DNA from: Chryseosolibacter sp964532595
Lineage (GTDB): Bacteria > Bacteroidota > Bacteroidia > Cytophagales > Cyclobacteriaceae
NCBI GenBank assembly: GCA_964532595.1
Contig: CAZHIQ010000001.1
Location: 62,001-126,000, forward strand
Reading direction: 5' to 3'
Length of the DNA stretch: 64,000 bases
Part shown: positions 34,486 through 43,797 of the stretch, piece by piece
Layout: the number at the start of each line of letters is the position of its first letter
Position numbering within the stretch: position 1 is the first letter of the stretch
Position numbers and translations under genes: made by a program
The notes under the pieces: generated by a model
Told to the model about the DNA's origin: nothing
Databases searched by the model: none
What the model saw: only the letters and a program-made list of their open reading frames with translations

Positions 34486-35547
34486 CTATCGGCTGTATCC
34501 GTTCATTACAGCATCATGGGAATGGACGCCGTTAAGTGTCGAGCAGCAGTCCTCCTTAAGTCGAACCACCACGCGTCCTTGAGTTCTACCCGACAGGATC
34601 GCGTCGATGTATACATCCTTAAGCTGGTCGAGCTCGATTTCGCGGGCAATCGACGGAAGTTTGTCGCAGACATTCCACTCGTTGACAAGCCGGTTCCACA
34701 AATACATCCGTAGATCCATGGGGGTTTGTCCCGCGCCGATTCCCAGCAAATTAACGCCGTTCAAAATGAATGGATAAATTGTTGTTGAGAAGTGTATCGA
34801 CGACAACAATCCAGTAGCCACAACGTTACCGTCGCGCCGACACCGCTTGAGCAGCGTCGTCAGCATCGTTCCACAGACGGTATCGATAGCACCAGCCCAC
34901 ATAGCCCGACGCAGAGGCTTTCCGATTGTGTCATTGAGAAACTCCCTTGGTTCGACGCGGCTGGCGCCCAAAAATTTCAGGTAATCCGTTGCCTGCTTCT
35001 TGCCCGTCACCGCGATGACTTCGTATCCGGCTTTCGCGAGAATAGCAACCGACAGACTACCTACGCCTCCTGTGGAACCGGTAACTACGATGGGACCATG
35101 CTCAGGTCGTTGCCCCATGAGCTCCATCTTGTGCAGCGCATAGGCCGCCGTGAAGCCCGCAGTGCCTATGGTCATACAGTCTTTGCACGACAATCCTTCA
35201 GGTTTCCGAATCAACCATTCGGCAGGGACACGGATGTACTCCGCAAACGCTCCCGCCGTGTTCATACCAAGGTCATAACCTGTAACGAAGACGCCATTAC
35301 CCGGTTTGAACCTGGATGAGGTGCTTTCGATAACCTGCCCGGCCGCTTCTATACCGGGGGTATGGGGAAACGTTTTTGTAATGCCTTTGTGTCCCGTCGC
35401 GGAAAGTCCGTCTTTGTAATTCAAGGCCGAGTAGTGGACTCGAACAAGAACTTCATTGGGAGGCAGTTCTTCAAGATCACGCTGAACGATTTTCCGCTCG
35501 TACTTTCCTTCAGCGGTCTCCGTGATTAGTAGTGCTTTGAATTGCAT
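34486..35547 (-). CDS. Zinc-free MDR oxidoreductase, YhdH/AcuI family
   Basis: This 353-residue medium-chain reductase starts at ATG 35547 (MQFKALLITETAEGKYER); the frame to 35700 precedes the family start. It has YSALNYKDGLSATG, PGIEAAGQVIES, GTAGFTAAYAL and the nucleotide-binding VVTGSTGGVGSLSVAILAKAG, which mark YhdH/AcuI acrylyl-CoA reductases. It has no zinc ligands and probably reduces acrylyl-CoA or a similar alkene with NADPH. After the normal family end (GRVVVRL) it carries an extra tail of about 20 residues containing CC. It sits inside the polysaccharide locus but shows no obvious link to it. Confidence 0.9.
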   Translation of the reverse strand: MQFKALLITETAEGKYERKIVQRDLEELPPNEVLVRVHYSALNYKDGLSATGHKGITKTFPHTPGIEAAGQVIESTSSRFKPGNGVFVTGYDLGMNTAGAFAEYIRVPAEWLIRKPEGLSCKDCMTIGTAGFTAAYALHKMELMGQRPEHGPIVVTGSTGGVGSLSVAILAKAGYEVIAVTGKKQATDYLKFLGASRVEPREFLNDTIGKPLRRAMWAGAIDTVCGTMLTTLLKRCRRDGNVVATGLLSSIHFSTTIYPFILNGVNLLGIGAGQTPMDLRMYLWNRLVNEWNVCDKLPSIAREIELDQLKDVYIDAILSGRTQGRVVVRLKEDCCSTLNGVHSHDAVMNGYSR

Positions 35548-35633
35548 GAGGGTAAGATTGAAAATACACAGCGATAAAAAACTGTACCCGCAGTATGATG
35601 AAGAAGATTGATGGATTAGCCCCTTCCGGGTCG

Positions 35634-36368
35634 CTACAACTTGAGTCTCTTGAAGAGTGGTTCCGGGATCGTACGAATTACTCCCATCACCAACGACCAC
35701 ACCGGCCTGACATAAACGATGTTTCTCTTTCGACGTATGGACTTAGACAAAGAAGCGGCGACCTCGTCAGGCATAGCGGTAAGGGGTCGCGGGGTAGACA
35801 TGTTTTCAAGCATTCGCGTTTTTACAAAACCCGGCTTCACAGTCATGACATGAACGCCGAAGCTAAACATCCGATTGCGAAGTCCCGACAGATACGCCGT
35901 AAAAGCCGCTTTTGCACTTCCATAGATATAGTTGCTTTGACGGCCACGTTCACCCGCGACCGAGCTAATCCCGATGATGATTCCCCGTCGCCGTTCTGAA
36001 AAGTCACGTGCAACGATATTCAGGATGGAAACGGCGCCCGTGTAGTTTGAGTCGATAATTTTGTGGCAATGCTCCCAATCATGTTCGGCTACCTGCTGGT
36101 CACCCAACCAGCCAAAGACACAAATCACAATATCTGGTCGCTCCGGCAGTGATGCGTAGAACGTCTCATGGCTTTCGAAATCAAGGGCGTCAAACTGAAC
36201 AGTATTTACGGATGTCATAAAACGGACTCGCAAATCACTCTCGAGTGCAGCAAGACGATCCATATCGCGCGCGGCTAACGTGAGCGAGTATCCTTCCCCG
36301 GCAAGTCTTCGGGCAATAGCAACGGCCATGTCAGACGTTGCCCCCAGAATCAAAACGTTTTCCTCCAT
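35634..36368 (-). CDS. SDR reductase, DprE2-like (decaprenylphosphoryl-2-keto-ribose reductase type)
   Basis: This 244-residue short-chain dehydrogenase has an N-terminal ILGATSDMAVAIAR nucleotide motif, ISSVAGERGRQSNYIYGSAK with catalytic Ser and Y149-x3-K153, and VKPGFVKTRM. The SSVAGER / YGS-K block is the one seen in mycobacterial DprE2. Its start overlaps the stop of the DprE1-like gene by one base, so the two are coupled. As a pair they would epimerise polyprenyl-phosphoryl-ribose to polyprenyl-phosphoryl-arabinose; DprE2 does the NADH-dependent reduction. Assignment rests on motif and pairing. Confidence 0.87.
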   Translation of the reverse strand: MEENVLILGATSDMAVAIARRLAGEGYSLTLAARDMDRLAALESDLRVRFMTSVNTVQFDALDFESHETFYASLPERPDIVICVFGWLGDQQVAEHDWEHCHKIIDSNYTGAVSILNIVARDFSERRRGIIIGISSVAGERGRQSNYIYGSAKAAFTAYLSGLRNRMFSFGVHVMTVKPGFVKTRMLENMSTPRPLTAMPDEVAASLSKSIRRKRNIVYVRPVWSLVMGVIRTIPEPLFKRLKL

Positions 36369-37687
36369 CAGGGTTTGAGCATTAGTCTTTGTGCCAACCG
36401 AGACACGAACCGATTATCGGGGTCATACTTCGAAAGAATTTCCTTAAAAGCCGGCGCATGCGGGTAAGTCCTCCAGAATATCTCCTTCTTCATCCTGGCA
36501 TCTTTAGAGAGATAGATGCGTCCGCCGTAATCGCCTACTATGATGTCGAGTTCATCGAGAAAAGTGAACAGCTCAGGTCTTACAGGGAAATCTAACGCCA
36601 GCGTATATCCCCGCATCGGGAACGAAATGAGGTCGTCCTGATCGCCGAACAGTTTGAGCACTGCAAGAAAGGAACCCGTACCATGGTGATTAATCCGTCT
36701 GAGGATATCGGTCAACCCCTTCTTGCTCGACTCAAGAGGAAGCACAAATTGATATTGAACAAATCCACGCCTCCCGTAAATCCTATTCCATTGCATCACC
36801 GCATCCAGCGGATAATAGAATCCATCGTAGTGAACAATGCTGTCCATTGCCTTCCGATAATTCTTGGCATAATACAACGCATTGAAAAGTTTCACGGAGA
36901 AGCCATTCAGTACGAATGAGGGAAAATAGAACGGCACTGAAAACAGTGACTTCTGACGCGATTCCAGAAAATTCACCGCCTTTACTTCATCGGTCATCGC
37001 ATGTTCTCCGAGCATGAGAATACTTCGGCCGAATTGATCCCCCCCTTTCAGGCAATCAATCCAGGCCACGGAATACGTTGAGTTGCTGTGGCTCTCAAAC
37101 AGATCCATAACTTCGTCAAGGTTGCGGGCTTTGATTTGCTTCTGACGAATGTAGGCTGTTGAAATGCGTTTTAAATTAAATTCAACCTGAAGGACTATCC
37201 CAGTCAGTCCCATGCCTCCACACGTCGCCCAGAAGAGGTCGGAGTAACTATCCGGCGAGCAGGTAATGACCTGCCCAAGACCGGTCAGAACCGACATTGA
37301 CCTTATGTGTCGTGAGAAAGAACCGTCAACGTGGTGGTTTTTTCCATGAACATCGGAGGCCACGGCTCCACCCACTGTGATAAATTTTGTCCCCGGTGTG
37401 ACGGGGAGAAACCAGCCGCGCGGAACAATAACCTTAAGCAGATCGGCCAGAAGCAGCCCGCTTTGACAGCGGATCACCCCGTTGACTTCATCGAAAGCGA
37501 GTATTTTGTCGTACCGCAGGGTGTTCACCACTTCCCCCGACAATGAAGCATCACCATAACAACGGCCATTGCCATGGGGAATCGCTGTCCGGGTCAGCTT
37601 TGCGATAATCTCCTTATCGTGGTCAAAGGAGATTTCGCGCGCTTCTACGGCAGGATAGTTGTTCCAATTGGCGATCATTTTCTTCAT
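36368..37687 (-). CDS. FAD oxidoreductase, DprE1-like (decaprenylphosphoryl-ribose 2-epimerase subunit)
   Basis: This 439-residue VAO-type flavoprotein starts at ATG 37687 (MKKMIANWNNYPAVEA); the open frame to 37840 overlaps the upstream gene. It carries GRCYGDASLS, TPGTKFITVGGAVASDVHGK-NHH (residues 98-119), VQYQFVLP, FLAVLKLFGD and GGRIYLSKDARMKK. These match mycobacterial DprE1 closely, including the active-site Lys equivalent to Mtb Lys418 (here K395). The position equivalent to Mtb Cys387, target of benzothiazinones, is Ala (A364). It would oxidise the 2-hydroxyl of a polyprenyl-phosphoryl-ribose. Confidence 0.9.
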   Translation of the reverse strand: MKKMIANWNNYPAVEAREISFDHDKEIIAKLTRTAIPHGNGRCYGDASLSGEVVNTLRYDKILAFDEVNGVIRCQSGLLLADLLKVIVPRGWFLPVTPGTKFITVGGAVASDVHGKNHHVDGSFSRHIRSMSVLTGLGQVITCSPDSYSDLFWATCGGMGLTGIVLQVEFNLKRISTAYIRQKQIKARNLDEVMDLFESHSNSTYSVAWIDCLKGGDQFGRSILMLGEHAMTDEVKAVNFLESRQKSLFSVPFYFPSFVLNGFSVKLFNALYYAKNYRKAMDSIVHYDGFYYPLDAVMQWNRIYGRRGFVQYQFVLPLESSKKGLTDILRRINHHGTGSFLAVLKLFGDQDDLISFPMRGYTLALDFPVRPELFTFLDELDIIVGDYGGRIYLSKDARMKKEIFWRTYPHAPAFKEILSKYDPDNRFVSRLAQRLMLKP

Positions 37688-37727
37688 ACCCGCTTTATCT
37701 AAAAAATATGCACCAACCCCCGCTACA

Positions 37728-39434
37728 CTAGGGTATGCTTTGCAATCGCCCCCTCGATTCATCAGGGAGCCGAACATACCGGTAGAATGCTCTGTCTTCG
37801 TAGTATGACATAAGTTCCGGAGTGATGTCGGGCAGGTCAAGGGCGTACAGTACGCTGGCGTGAAACCCAGTGGCGTTTCGCGTCATTTCGCGATCTGTCA
37901 GAGGTCTGACCCTTCCCGCTGGCGATCCGATAAGAATAACGGCATTTTCGATGTTGTTCTTCTCTACCAACGTGTAGAGATCCATGCGCTCGGCAATAAT
38001 GCGCCCCTCCTTACTGACCACCAACGGAATCTTCGATGCTCCATATACCAACCCTGCAAAGAACAGAGCGAAGATCCATGCACGGCTTTCTTCACGGATT
38101 CGCGAAACGATGAACAGAATAACGAAGGGAAACGCCGCAAACAGATAGGTTGACGAATGAAACCCGCAAAAGGCATCCACGGCGTACGCAAGAATCAACA
38201 TGGGTGGAAGCATATCTTCAAAATTCCAACTTCGCAGTACGCCGGGGCGTCGAAAGACACTGATGATGTATAGCATCAGCACCGCCGGAGAGCTGAGATA
38301 GATGGCACCGACAAGCGGGGTCACCCAGTTCCCTGTTCCGCTAAGTAAGAGAAAGCCGGAGGAAGCATAGGTTGCGGGAGGTGTCCCCCAACGCTCAACC
38401 GGCACCCAGAGATTTCCGGTAATCGAATAGTTGTACAAAACCAGGAAGAGAGCGAACGGCAGCGCACCGACCACCGCGAGTAATGGCAACCACCCGAGGT
38501 AACGCTCACGACGGAATAATACCCAAGCCAACAGCGCTGCCGATGCAGCCACAGCGATCCCAATCTCGACGATCGAAATGGCGCCAAGGAATGCACCCGC
38601 CAAAACGCCGTAAAGCCCTCCTTTTCTTTGTTCGTAAGCATACACACAGTACACCATCAAGAGGAGTAGCAAAAGCCCCAGCATGGACGGATGATACGAG
38701 GCAGCTCCCAGGAAGAAGACGCTTGACGACAGAAGGGCTACCAATGCCCATACCGCCACTGTCGAAGACCTTCGGCGCGACACAATAAACCAGAAAAAAG
38801 CCCCCACCAACCCCGCGAGTAAGGGGTTCATAATCGCCGGACTAAGCCCGACATTGAGGACTGCGCTCAACAACAGCGGATATCCGGGTTGAACACGCCC
38901 GACCCGAATACCATCTTCCTGAACGATACCGCTATGGGCAAAAAATCCCGGAAGGTCATGCCACGGATCCCAGAGTCGGCCCTTACTAATCAGCTCCGCC
39001 TGAAACAGTGCGGCGTGCTCGCGTGGAGAATCAGCGAATGCATCAAACCCAAACATGAACACCAGCACCGAGAGCATGAAAAATGCACTTATCAAAAGGA
39101 GAACGAGATGCGGATAATCGACGCCAAGACCTCCAAAGAAGGTATCCCTAAGTGTCCGGGTATCGCATCCGGTCATCAAATAAACGACGGTCCCGACGAA
39201 TCCCGCGATCCATAGGATCTCCCAGCCCAACAAAACAATAAGCTGCACATAGTACATCCGCCCCAAATCAGTATTGGAACGAAGAGCAACTGCAAGGGAA
39301 TCTCCCAGGGGATCAGCAAAAATCAACAACAAACAGGACCCCGAAACCGCAATAAGCAGACAAAGTCCGACCACATAAACCGAAAATGACCTCCCAGCAT
39401 GAAACCTCGAATAAACTACCGACTGCCTTAGCAT
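37728..39434 (-). CDS. Polytopic membrane protein, GT-C glycosyltransferase-like
   Basis: This 568-residue protein has about 12 predicted membrane helices. Between the early helices lies a periplasmic loop with DSPREHAALFQAELISKGRLW and GIRVGRVQPGYPLLL. Its order of acidic residues, then a gain-of-position P-x-x-P-L motif before the next helix, is the usual layout of GT-C enzymes that use polyprenyl-phosphate sugars. No family can be named from sequence alone. It lies just upstream of the DprE1-like gene on the same strand, 40 bp apart, so it could use the lipid sugar made by DprE1/DprE2. Confidence 0.75.
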   Translation of the reverse strand: MLRQSVVYSRFHAGRSFSVYVVGLCLLIAVSGSCLLLIFADPLGDSLAVALRSNTDLGRMYYVQLIVLLGWEILWIAGFVGTVVYLMTGCDTRTLRDTFFGGLGVDYPHLVLLLISAFFMLSVLVFMFGFDAFADSPREHAALFQAELISKGRLWDPWHDLPGFFAHSGIVQEDGIRVGRVQPGYPLLLSAVLNVGLSPAIMNPLLAGLVGAFFWFIVSRRRSSTVAVWALVALLSSSVFFLGAASYHPSMLGLLLLLLMVYCVYAYEQRKGGLYGVLAGAFLGAISIVEIGIAVAASAALLAWVLFRRERYLGWLPLLAVVGALPFALFLVLYNYSITGNLWVPVERWGTPPATYASSGFLLLSGTGNWVTPLVGAIYLSSPAVLMLYIISVFRRPGVLRSWNFEDMLPPMLILAYAVDAFCGFHSSTYLFAAFPFVILFIVSRIREESRAWIFALFFAGLVYGASKIPLVVSKEGRIIAERMDLYTLVEKNNIENAVILIGSPAGRVRPLTDREMTRNATGFHASVLYALDLPDITPELMSYYEDRAFYRYVRLPDESRGRLQSIP

Positions 39435-39511
39435 TGCAATAAGAATCCCCCCAACTACCCTACATCACACTACAATAAAACACAATGCCAGTTCCTCCGA
39501 CCAGCCTGTTG

Positions 39512-41080
39512 CTATTCCGGTCGCGTAAATACGTGAATGTAAGATTCGGCAGGTGTGCGAGGAGCGAGGAAACTGAACTCAAGCTTGTAATGCTCGCGAA
39601 GACATTGATGAACCCCCTCCGGATAAAAATTAATGACCTCCTTTTCAGGGATCGATTGAAACAAAACCAAGTCGTACTCCAGCCGCTCCACCTTTTGACA
39701 AAACTCGCCAACTTCCTTCTCCCAGATACTAACCGTTTGATGAAACCACATGGGTTGATTAGTCAGGGGCGTGAACGGGATCTCGTAAGCAAGTGAAGTC
39801 AGCTCGCTCATGTTAAGGACCTTCAGGTCCTTCTTATTCTTTACCAGATCAAGGTCTTTTATTCGCTTGATTCCCTCAATCGTCTCCTCGGCCAGATAAA
39901 GTCTGTCGAGCGATTTGAAATCACTGGCTACGCGATATTGGTGCTTCGTTGCCTGTTCCATGTGCGCCACCGCAACAGGCGTTTTTGCGACCACGCGACG
40001 GATGTTTCTCCAATAAATCCCCGTCCACCAAAAACCAACCAACCCCAGGCAGACCAGCAAATACCCCCACCGTCTTAGATTGAGCGTGAGGGGAAGGTTA
40101 ACGAACACGAATACAAAACCGAATGCATAGAAAAAGTCTTCCCCATAGGGAGGCTCATCACTTGTGACCTGAATTACCAGCGCCTCAAGAATTATTGCAA
40201 GACACAGATAGGTGAAAAGAAAAACTTCTCTGTTAGCAAGAAAGCTTCTCCAGTCGCGAAGCTGATCCAGTATAACAAGCACCATGATCAGCAGGAAGAA
40301 TTTTTGCCAATACGACCATCCCAGAATGTGGTCAAAGAAGTCGGTGAGCACTAGTCGGGAATCATGCGGTGGCTGACCGTAGTTGAACCAATACAGAAAA
40401 TCGTATTTCAACAAAGGCACAATCAGGATCAGGCCCAGAACCACAATGAATCCTGTAAAGTAGAGAAACATCCTGATCGACCGCTCAACCCACGCCGCAT
40501 ACAGCAACGCCCCCCACACGATAAAAAGTCCCAGAATTCCGCCGTCCTGTTTCGTAAAGATGGCAAACCAGATAAAAAATGCACTCAAAGCCAAATAGCC
40601 GATACGCCAGCCCCGTTGCGGCCGCAGGATTGCACGGAAGGCGAAATAGATAGCAACCAACTCCCAGACTATTACCATATGATTGTACCACGGCCAGAAG
40701 TTTTTCGAGACATAGGAGAGACAAAATACCAGTATGGTCAGCAGGATTGCCACCGGAGGTACATTGAGCATGCGCAGTGTGGCGCGCACTGTTAACACCG
40801 AAATCAGGTTGATGAAGACCTGCGCCTTAATTAATGAAAACATATAAGGGCCGAAAATCTTGAAGAACAGCGCGGGCACAACCCAATACCCGTAACCCAT
40901 AGGCAAAGAAAAATCGCGAAACGGAACCTGACCGAGATAGAGACGATAGGCTCCCTCCCACGACAGGAAGATGTTCAGCCGGTATGGGTTGTTATAAAGC
41001 AGAGGCGAAAAGCAAAAAACGCAAACAATAGCCAGCTCAATAACAAAGAGCTGCTTGTCGGATAGACCTTTCAGACGCAT
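39512..41080 (-). CDS. Polytopic membrane protein, GT-C glycosyltransferase-like
   Basis: This 522-residue protein has about 9-10 membrane helices and a soluble C-terminal domain of about 130 residues. Loop 1 reads FLSWEGAYRLYLGQVPFRDF and SLPMGYGYWVVPALFF, a layout seen in GT39/GT87-like proteins (acidic residue, then P-x-G-x-G-Y-W before helix 2). It starts at ATG 41080 with a gene-free 240-bp stretch upstream that it shares with the divergent acyltransferase. Sugar donor and acceptor are unknown; it probably decorates or extends the surface polymer. Confidence 0.75.
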   Translation of the reverse strand: MRLKGLSDKQLFVIELAIVCVFCFSPLLYNNPYRLNIFLSWEGAYRLYLGQVPFRDFSLPMGYGYWVVPALFFKIFGPYMFSLIKAQVFINLISVLTVRATLRMLNVPPVAILLTILVFCLSYVSKNFWPWYNHMVIVWELVAIYFAFRAILRPQRGWRIGYLALSAFFIWFAIFTKQDGGILGLFIVWGALLYAAWVERSIRMFLYFTGFIVVLGLILIVPLLKYDFLYWFNYGQPPHDSRLVLTDFFDHILGWSYWQKFFLLIMVLVILDQLRDWRSFLANREVFLFTYLCLAIILEALVIQVTSDEPPYGEDFFYAFGFVFVFVNLPLTLNLRRWGYLLVCLGLVGFWWTGIYWRNIRRVVAKTPVAVAHMEQATKHQYRVASDFKSLDRLYLAEETIEGIKRIKDLDLVKNKKDLKVLNMSELTSLAYEIPFTPLTNQPMWFHQTVSIWEKEVGEFCQKVERLEYDLVLFQSIPEKEVINFYPEGVHQCLREHYKLEFSFLAPRTPAESYIHVFTRPE

Positions 41081-41264
41081 CGATTATGAGTGTATGGTAA
41101 ACGCGAGGGCAAAACCTTGCCTCACAAGGCCGCTATGAATAAATAACATGCCAGCCGGTTCACGAGGGACCCAGGGTATGGAAACTGGCGGCTGTATCTG
41201 TTTCTCCACATTCCGAACCAAAATGGCCGCCATCGAGATCAGTCTGCCGCCGCTTCCCGCGGCA

Positions 41265-41272
41265 TAGTTTTG
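41265..41272 (+). promoter_or_regulatory. Bacteroidota -7 element TAGTTTTG
   Basis: TAGTTTTG is an exact TAnnTTTG match 50 bases before the acyltransferase start. No TTG lies at the -33 spacing. The rest of the 240-bp gap (41081-41264) has no gene I can support. Confidence 0.4.
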
Positions 41273-41322
41273 TACTTGCTAGCCGCGTTACAGCACGATT
41301 GGTAAAAGTGCGTCTCCCCGAC

Positions 41323-42387
41323 ATGTCGTCCCGATTCTTGCCCTATGTCCTAAATCTCCGCGGCATTGCAATTCTCATTGTGGTCGCCGTTCATGCCCGT
41401 GGCAATGCCCAATCATGGGAAGGGCATACCGGAGCGCTCACGCTTATGTCATCTCTGTTCGACTCGCGTGAAGGAACCGGCACTGTGATGTTCATCTTCA
41501 TCGGTGGGTTCCTCTTTCAGTACCTATCAGAACGCGGCTTCGACTTTCCCAAATACATGGAAAAGAAGTTTCTCTACGTAATCCTCCCATATATCCTCGT
41601 CTCTATTCCTATTATCGCATACCGTATCTACTCAAACTATACGCTGGGGCTTCCCGCGGGCTTCAATGAGCACAATGTACTCTACCGGTTCGGGTATTAC
41701 ATATTCACAGGGCTCCATCTGGCACCCTTCTGGTTTATCTCGACCATCATGCTTTTTTACCTATCAGCCCCGGCTTTCCGTGCACTCGACAAACCCGCGG
41801 CGTACCGATACATCTTCCCTCTGCTGATCGTGACAAGCTTCTTCACCTATCGGTCGGAACACAATGCCAACCCGTTTTTGGCCTACATCCACTATTTCCC
41901 CGTATACTACTTCGGAATGTGGACGTCTTATAACAGGAAACGCATTCTCCAGGCAGGAAACAAACTACTCATACCTCTTATTGCATTCTATGTCGCAATC
42001 ACTATCGCTCTTCTCACAGCGCTCATACCCACTCCGGATAAGATCAGCTTCGAAGACCTCATCGCCGACCCGCGTCTGGTCTTCAATATCGACCTCCTGA
42101 AGGCGCTCACCTTGTGCTACATCGCCCTGATCGCGCTCCACAAGTATTCGCATCGAAAAATGCTATTTCTGGAAGTGCTCGGGGAATACAGTTTTGGTAT
42201 TTTCTTCGTGCACTGCATCCTCATCTATCTTTCCCAAAATGTATGGACCCGACTTGTCGGTCCCTTGGAATATTCACTCCTAAGCTTTCTTCTCTACCTC
42301 TGCTTCATTCTCGTCGCATCCATCGCTTCGGTCTATATCGTCAAGCGAACGGCAGGTCGTTACAGCCGCATTTTGATCGGCTCCTAA
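41323..42387 (+). CDS. Acyltransferase family 3 (OafA/YrhL-like membrane acyltransferase)
   Basis: This 354-residue protein (ATG 41323) has about ten membrane helices. The first segment LPYVLNLRGIAILIVVAVHARG holds the family's R-G-x-A and catalytic His (VVAVHARG). VMFIFIGGFLFQYLS, KKFLYVILPYI and APFWFISTIM are further family blocks, and a late helix has EVLGEYSFGIFFVHCILIYL. Such enzymes O-acylate carbohydrates, usually with acetyl groups, across the inner membrane. It lies among the GT-C genes in the polysaccharide locus and, with the SGNH protein at 31.7 kb, could set polymer acetylation. Confidence 0.9.
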   Translation: MSSRFLPYVLNLRGIAILIVVAVHARGNAQSWEGHTGALTLMSSLFDSREGTGTVMFIFIGGFLFQYLSERGFDFPKYMEKKFLYVILPYILVSIPIIAYRIYSNYTLGLPAGFNEHNVLYRFGYYIFTGLHLAPFWFISTIMLFYLSAPAFRALDKPAAYRYIFPLLIVTSFFTYRSEHNANPFLAYIHYFPVYYFGMWTSYNRKRILQAGNKLLIPLIAFYVAITIALLTALIPTPDKISFEDLIADPRLVFNIDLLKALTLCYIALIALHKYSHRKMLFLEVLGEYSFGIFFVHCILIYLSQNVWTRLVGPLEYSLLSFLLYLCFILVASIASVYIVKRTAGRYSRILIGS

Positions 42388-42467
42388 AAGAATTCCAATA
42401 GCGATTTTCCAGTCTGGCGACCCCCCCGGGGATTGCTGCACCAAATCCTGTCACAATATCCCGGAAT

Positions 42468-42492
42468 TCTCCCGAGGGAGAGCGACGCTCCC
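42468..42492. terminator. Overlapping inverted repeats between convergent genes
   Basis: TCTCCC-GA-GGGAGA (42468-42481) overlaps GGGAG-N7-CTCCC (42476-42492) in the 166-bp gap between the convergent acyltransferase and GT-C genes. They may form alternative hairpins that act as a bidirectional terminator. No long T-run is present. Confidence 0.35.
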
Positions 42493-42553
42493 GAAGAGGC
42501 AAGCTTCAATCTTTACTCAACGATCAAATTGCTCACACGAGGCACCGACATTT

Positions 42554-43792
42554 TTACTGATAAAGATAGTGAACCGTAAATCCCACGAGATTCAGGACCA
42601 GCGAATACACGACCATAGCAATAAAGAGCCAGCGCGGAACAAATCTGGCACCAAGGGCTGTCAAGCTTATTAATAGAGGCAGGAAATCCAGGGCAAACCG
42701 ATATGTATTGATTTGATGATATCCGTTGTTGTGGTAAAAAAGCTGAACTCCCAGGATGAGACCGATTGTTAAAAATGCTGACCACTTCATAACCGGGGGC
42801 CACTGGGCCTTAATAGAAGCAATCACAAACGGACTGGCGGCCAGTATCGACGTACCCCATATATCCATACCCGTGATATCGAGATAATGGCGACCTCCGA
42901 ACTCGATATTGAACCCTTTTAGAAATACCGTGTAAAAGTTAAACAGAAAGTATCTCGGACTAAATACACCGAAATCCATCACTCTCTCCTTCAACACGCC
43001 AATGTACAGGATATGCTCATAGCCGGTGTCGAACGGATTATCAAACCTCAGGTAGTTGTACACAAGATAGACCACGATGAACGCCCCTAACGCCACCGCA
43101 AAACCAGCAAAGTCGCGGGCAGATATACGCTCCCTCCCTGATCGTTGCAGGTGAATCATTACTCCCAACGCCAGCACAACGTAGAAAATCGTAAGTTGCC
43201 TGCAAAGGAAGGTACAACCGATGAAAACACCCACAAGCCACCATCTCCTTCGGTTCAACAGCTCGTCAATGACAAACAACTGAAACATAAAGGAGGTAAT
43301 ATGTGCGAAAGCGTACACATGATGGCTTGTAAAGATCGCGAACCAGTACCCTGTTCCAAAAAAAGCTGCTAAAAGCATCCAGTTCACATACTCCCTGGCA
43401 AGCGATACACGAATCAATATCTGATACATCTTGTACAGACTGATACATCCCATGACAGTAGCCACAGCAACAGTGTTGACGTGGGCTGTCCCGGCAATCG
43501 CAACAAATGGAAGAAGAATTAAGGATGGCAACGGAGGGTAAGGAAGATAATATTGCCCCTCGTAGTAAACGAGGTCCATAAGTTTCCGCGAAGGCGTGAG
43601 GAAAAGGTCCCCGTTCAGCAATGACTCTGCGAACAGGAGATACGGATTATTCCCTGTGGTATTATCATAGAAATTAAGAATTGCCGGAACCTGAATAACA
43701 ACGAACAGAAAGAAGTAAATCCACCAATCCGTTGCCGAAGGTGATTCAAAACGAGCAAGTCTGTCAATCCGAGCCAGCATGCGTCCCCTCAC
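42554..43792 (-). CDS. Polytopic membrane protein, GT-C glycosyltransferase-like
   Basis: This 412-residue protein (GTG 43792; ATG 43780 is the alternative) has about ten membrane helices. Loop 1 contains NTTGNNPYLLFAESLLNGDL and GQYYLPYPPLPSLILLP, the P-x-P-P motif before a helix that recurs in GT-C sugar transferases. A C-terminal run of helices ends in a short aromatic tail. It lies 5 bp downstream of the half-length TolC gene, in an operon with the Wzy/ligase. A role in polymer side-chain addition is likely but unproven. Confidence 0.75.
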   Translation of the reverse strand: MRGRMLARIDRLARFESPSATDWWIYFFLFVVIQVPAILNFYDNTTGNNPYLLFAESLLNGDLFLTPSRKLMDLVYYEGQYYLPYPPLPSLILLPFVAIAGTAHVNTVAVATVMGCISLYKMYQILIRVSLAREYVNWMLLAAFFGTGYWFAIFTSHHVYAFAHITSFMFQLFVIDELLNRRRWWLVGVFIGCTFLCRQLTIFYVVLALGVMIHLQRSGRERISARDFAGFAVALGAFIVVYLVYNYLRFDNPFDTGYEHILYIGVLKERVMDFGVFSPRYFLFNFYTVFLKGFNIEFGGRHYLDITGMDIWGTSILAASPFVIASIKAQWPPVMKWSAFLTIGLILGVQLFYHNNGYHQINTYRFALDFLPLLISLTALGARFVPRWLFIAMVVYSLVLNLVGFTVHYLYQ

Positions 43793-43797
43793 AATGA

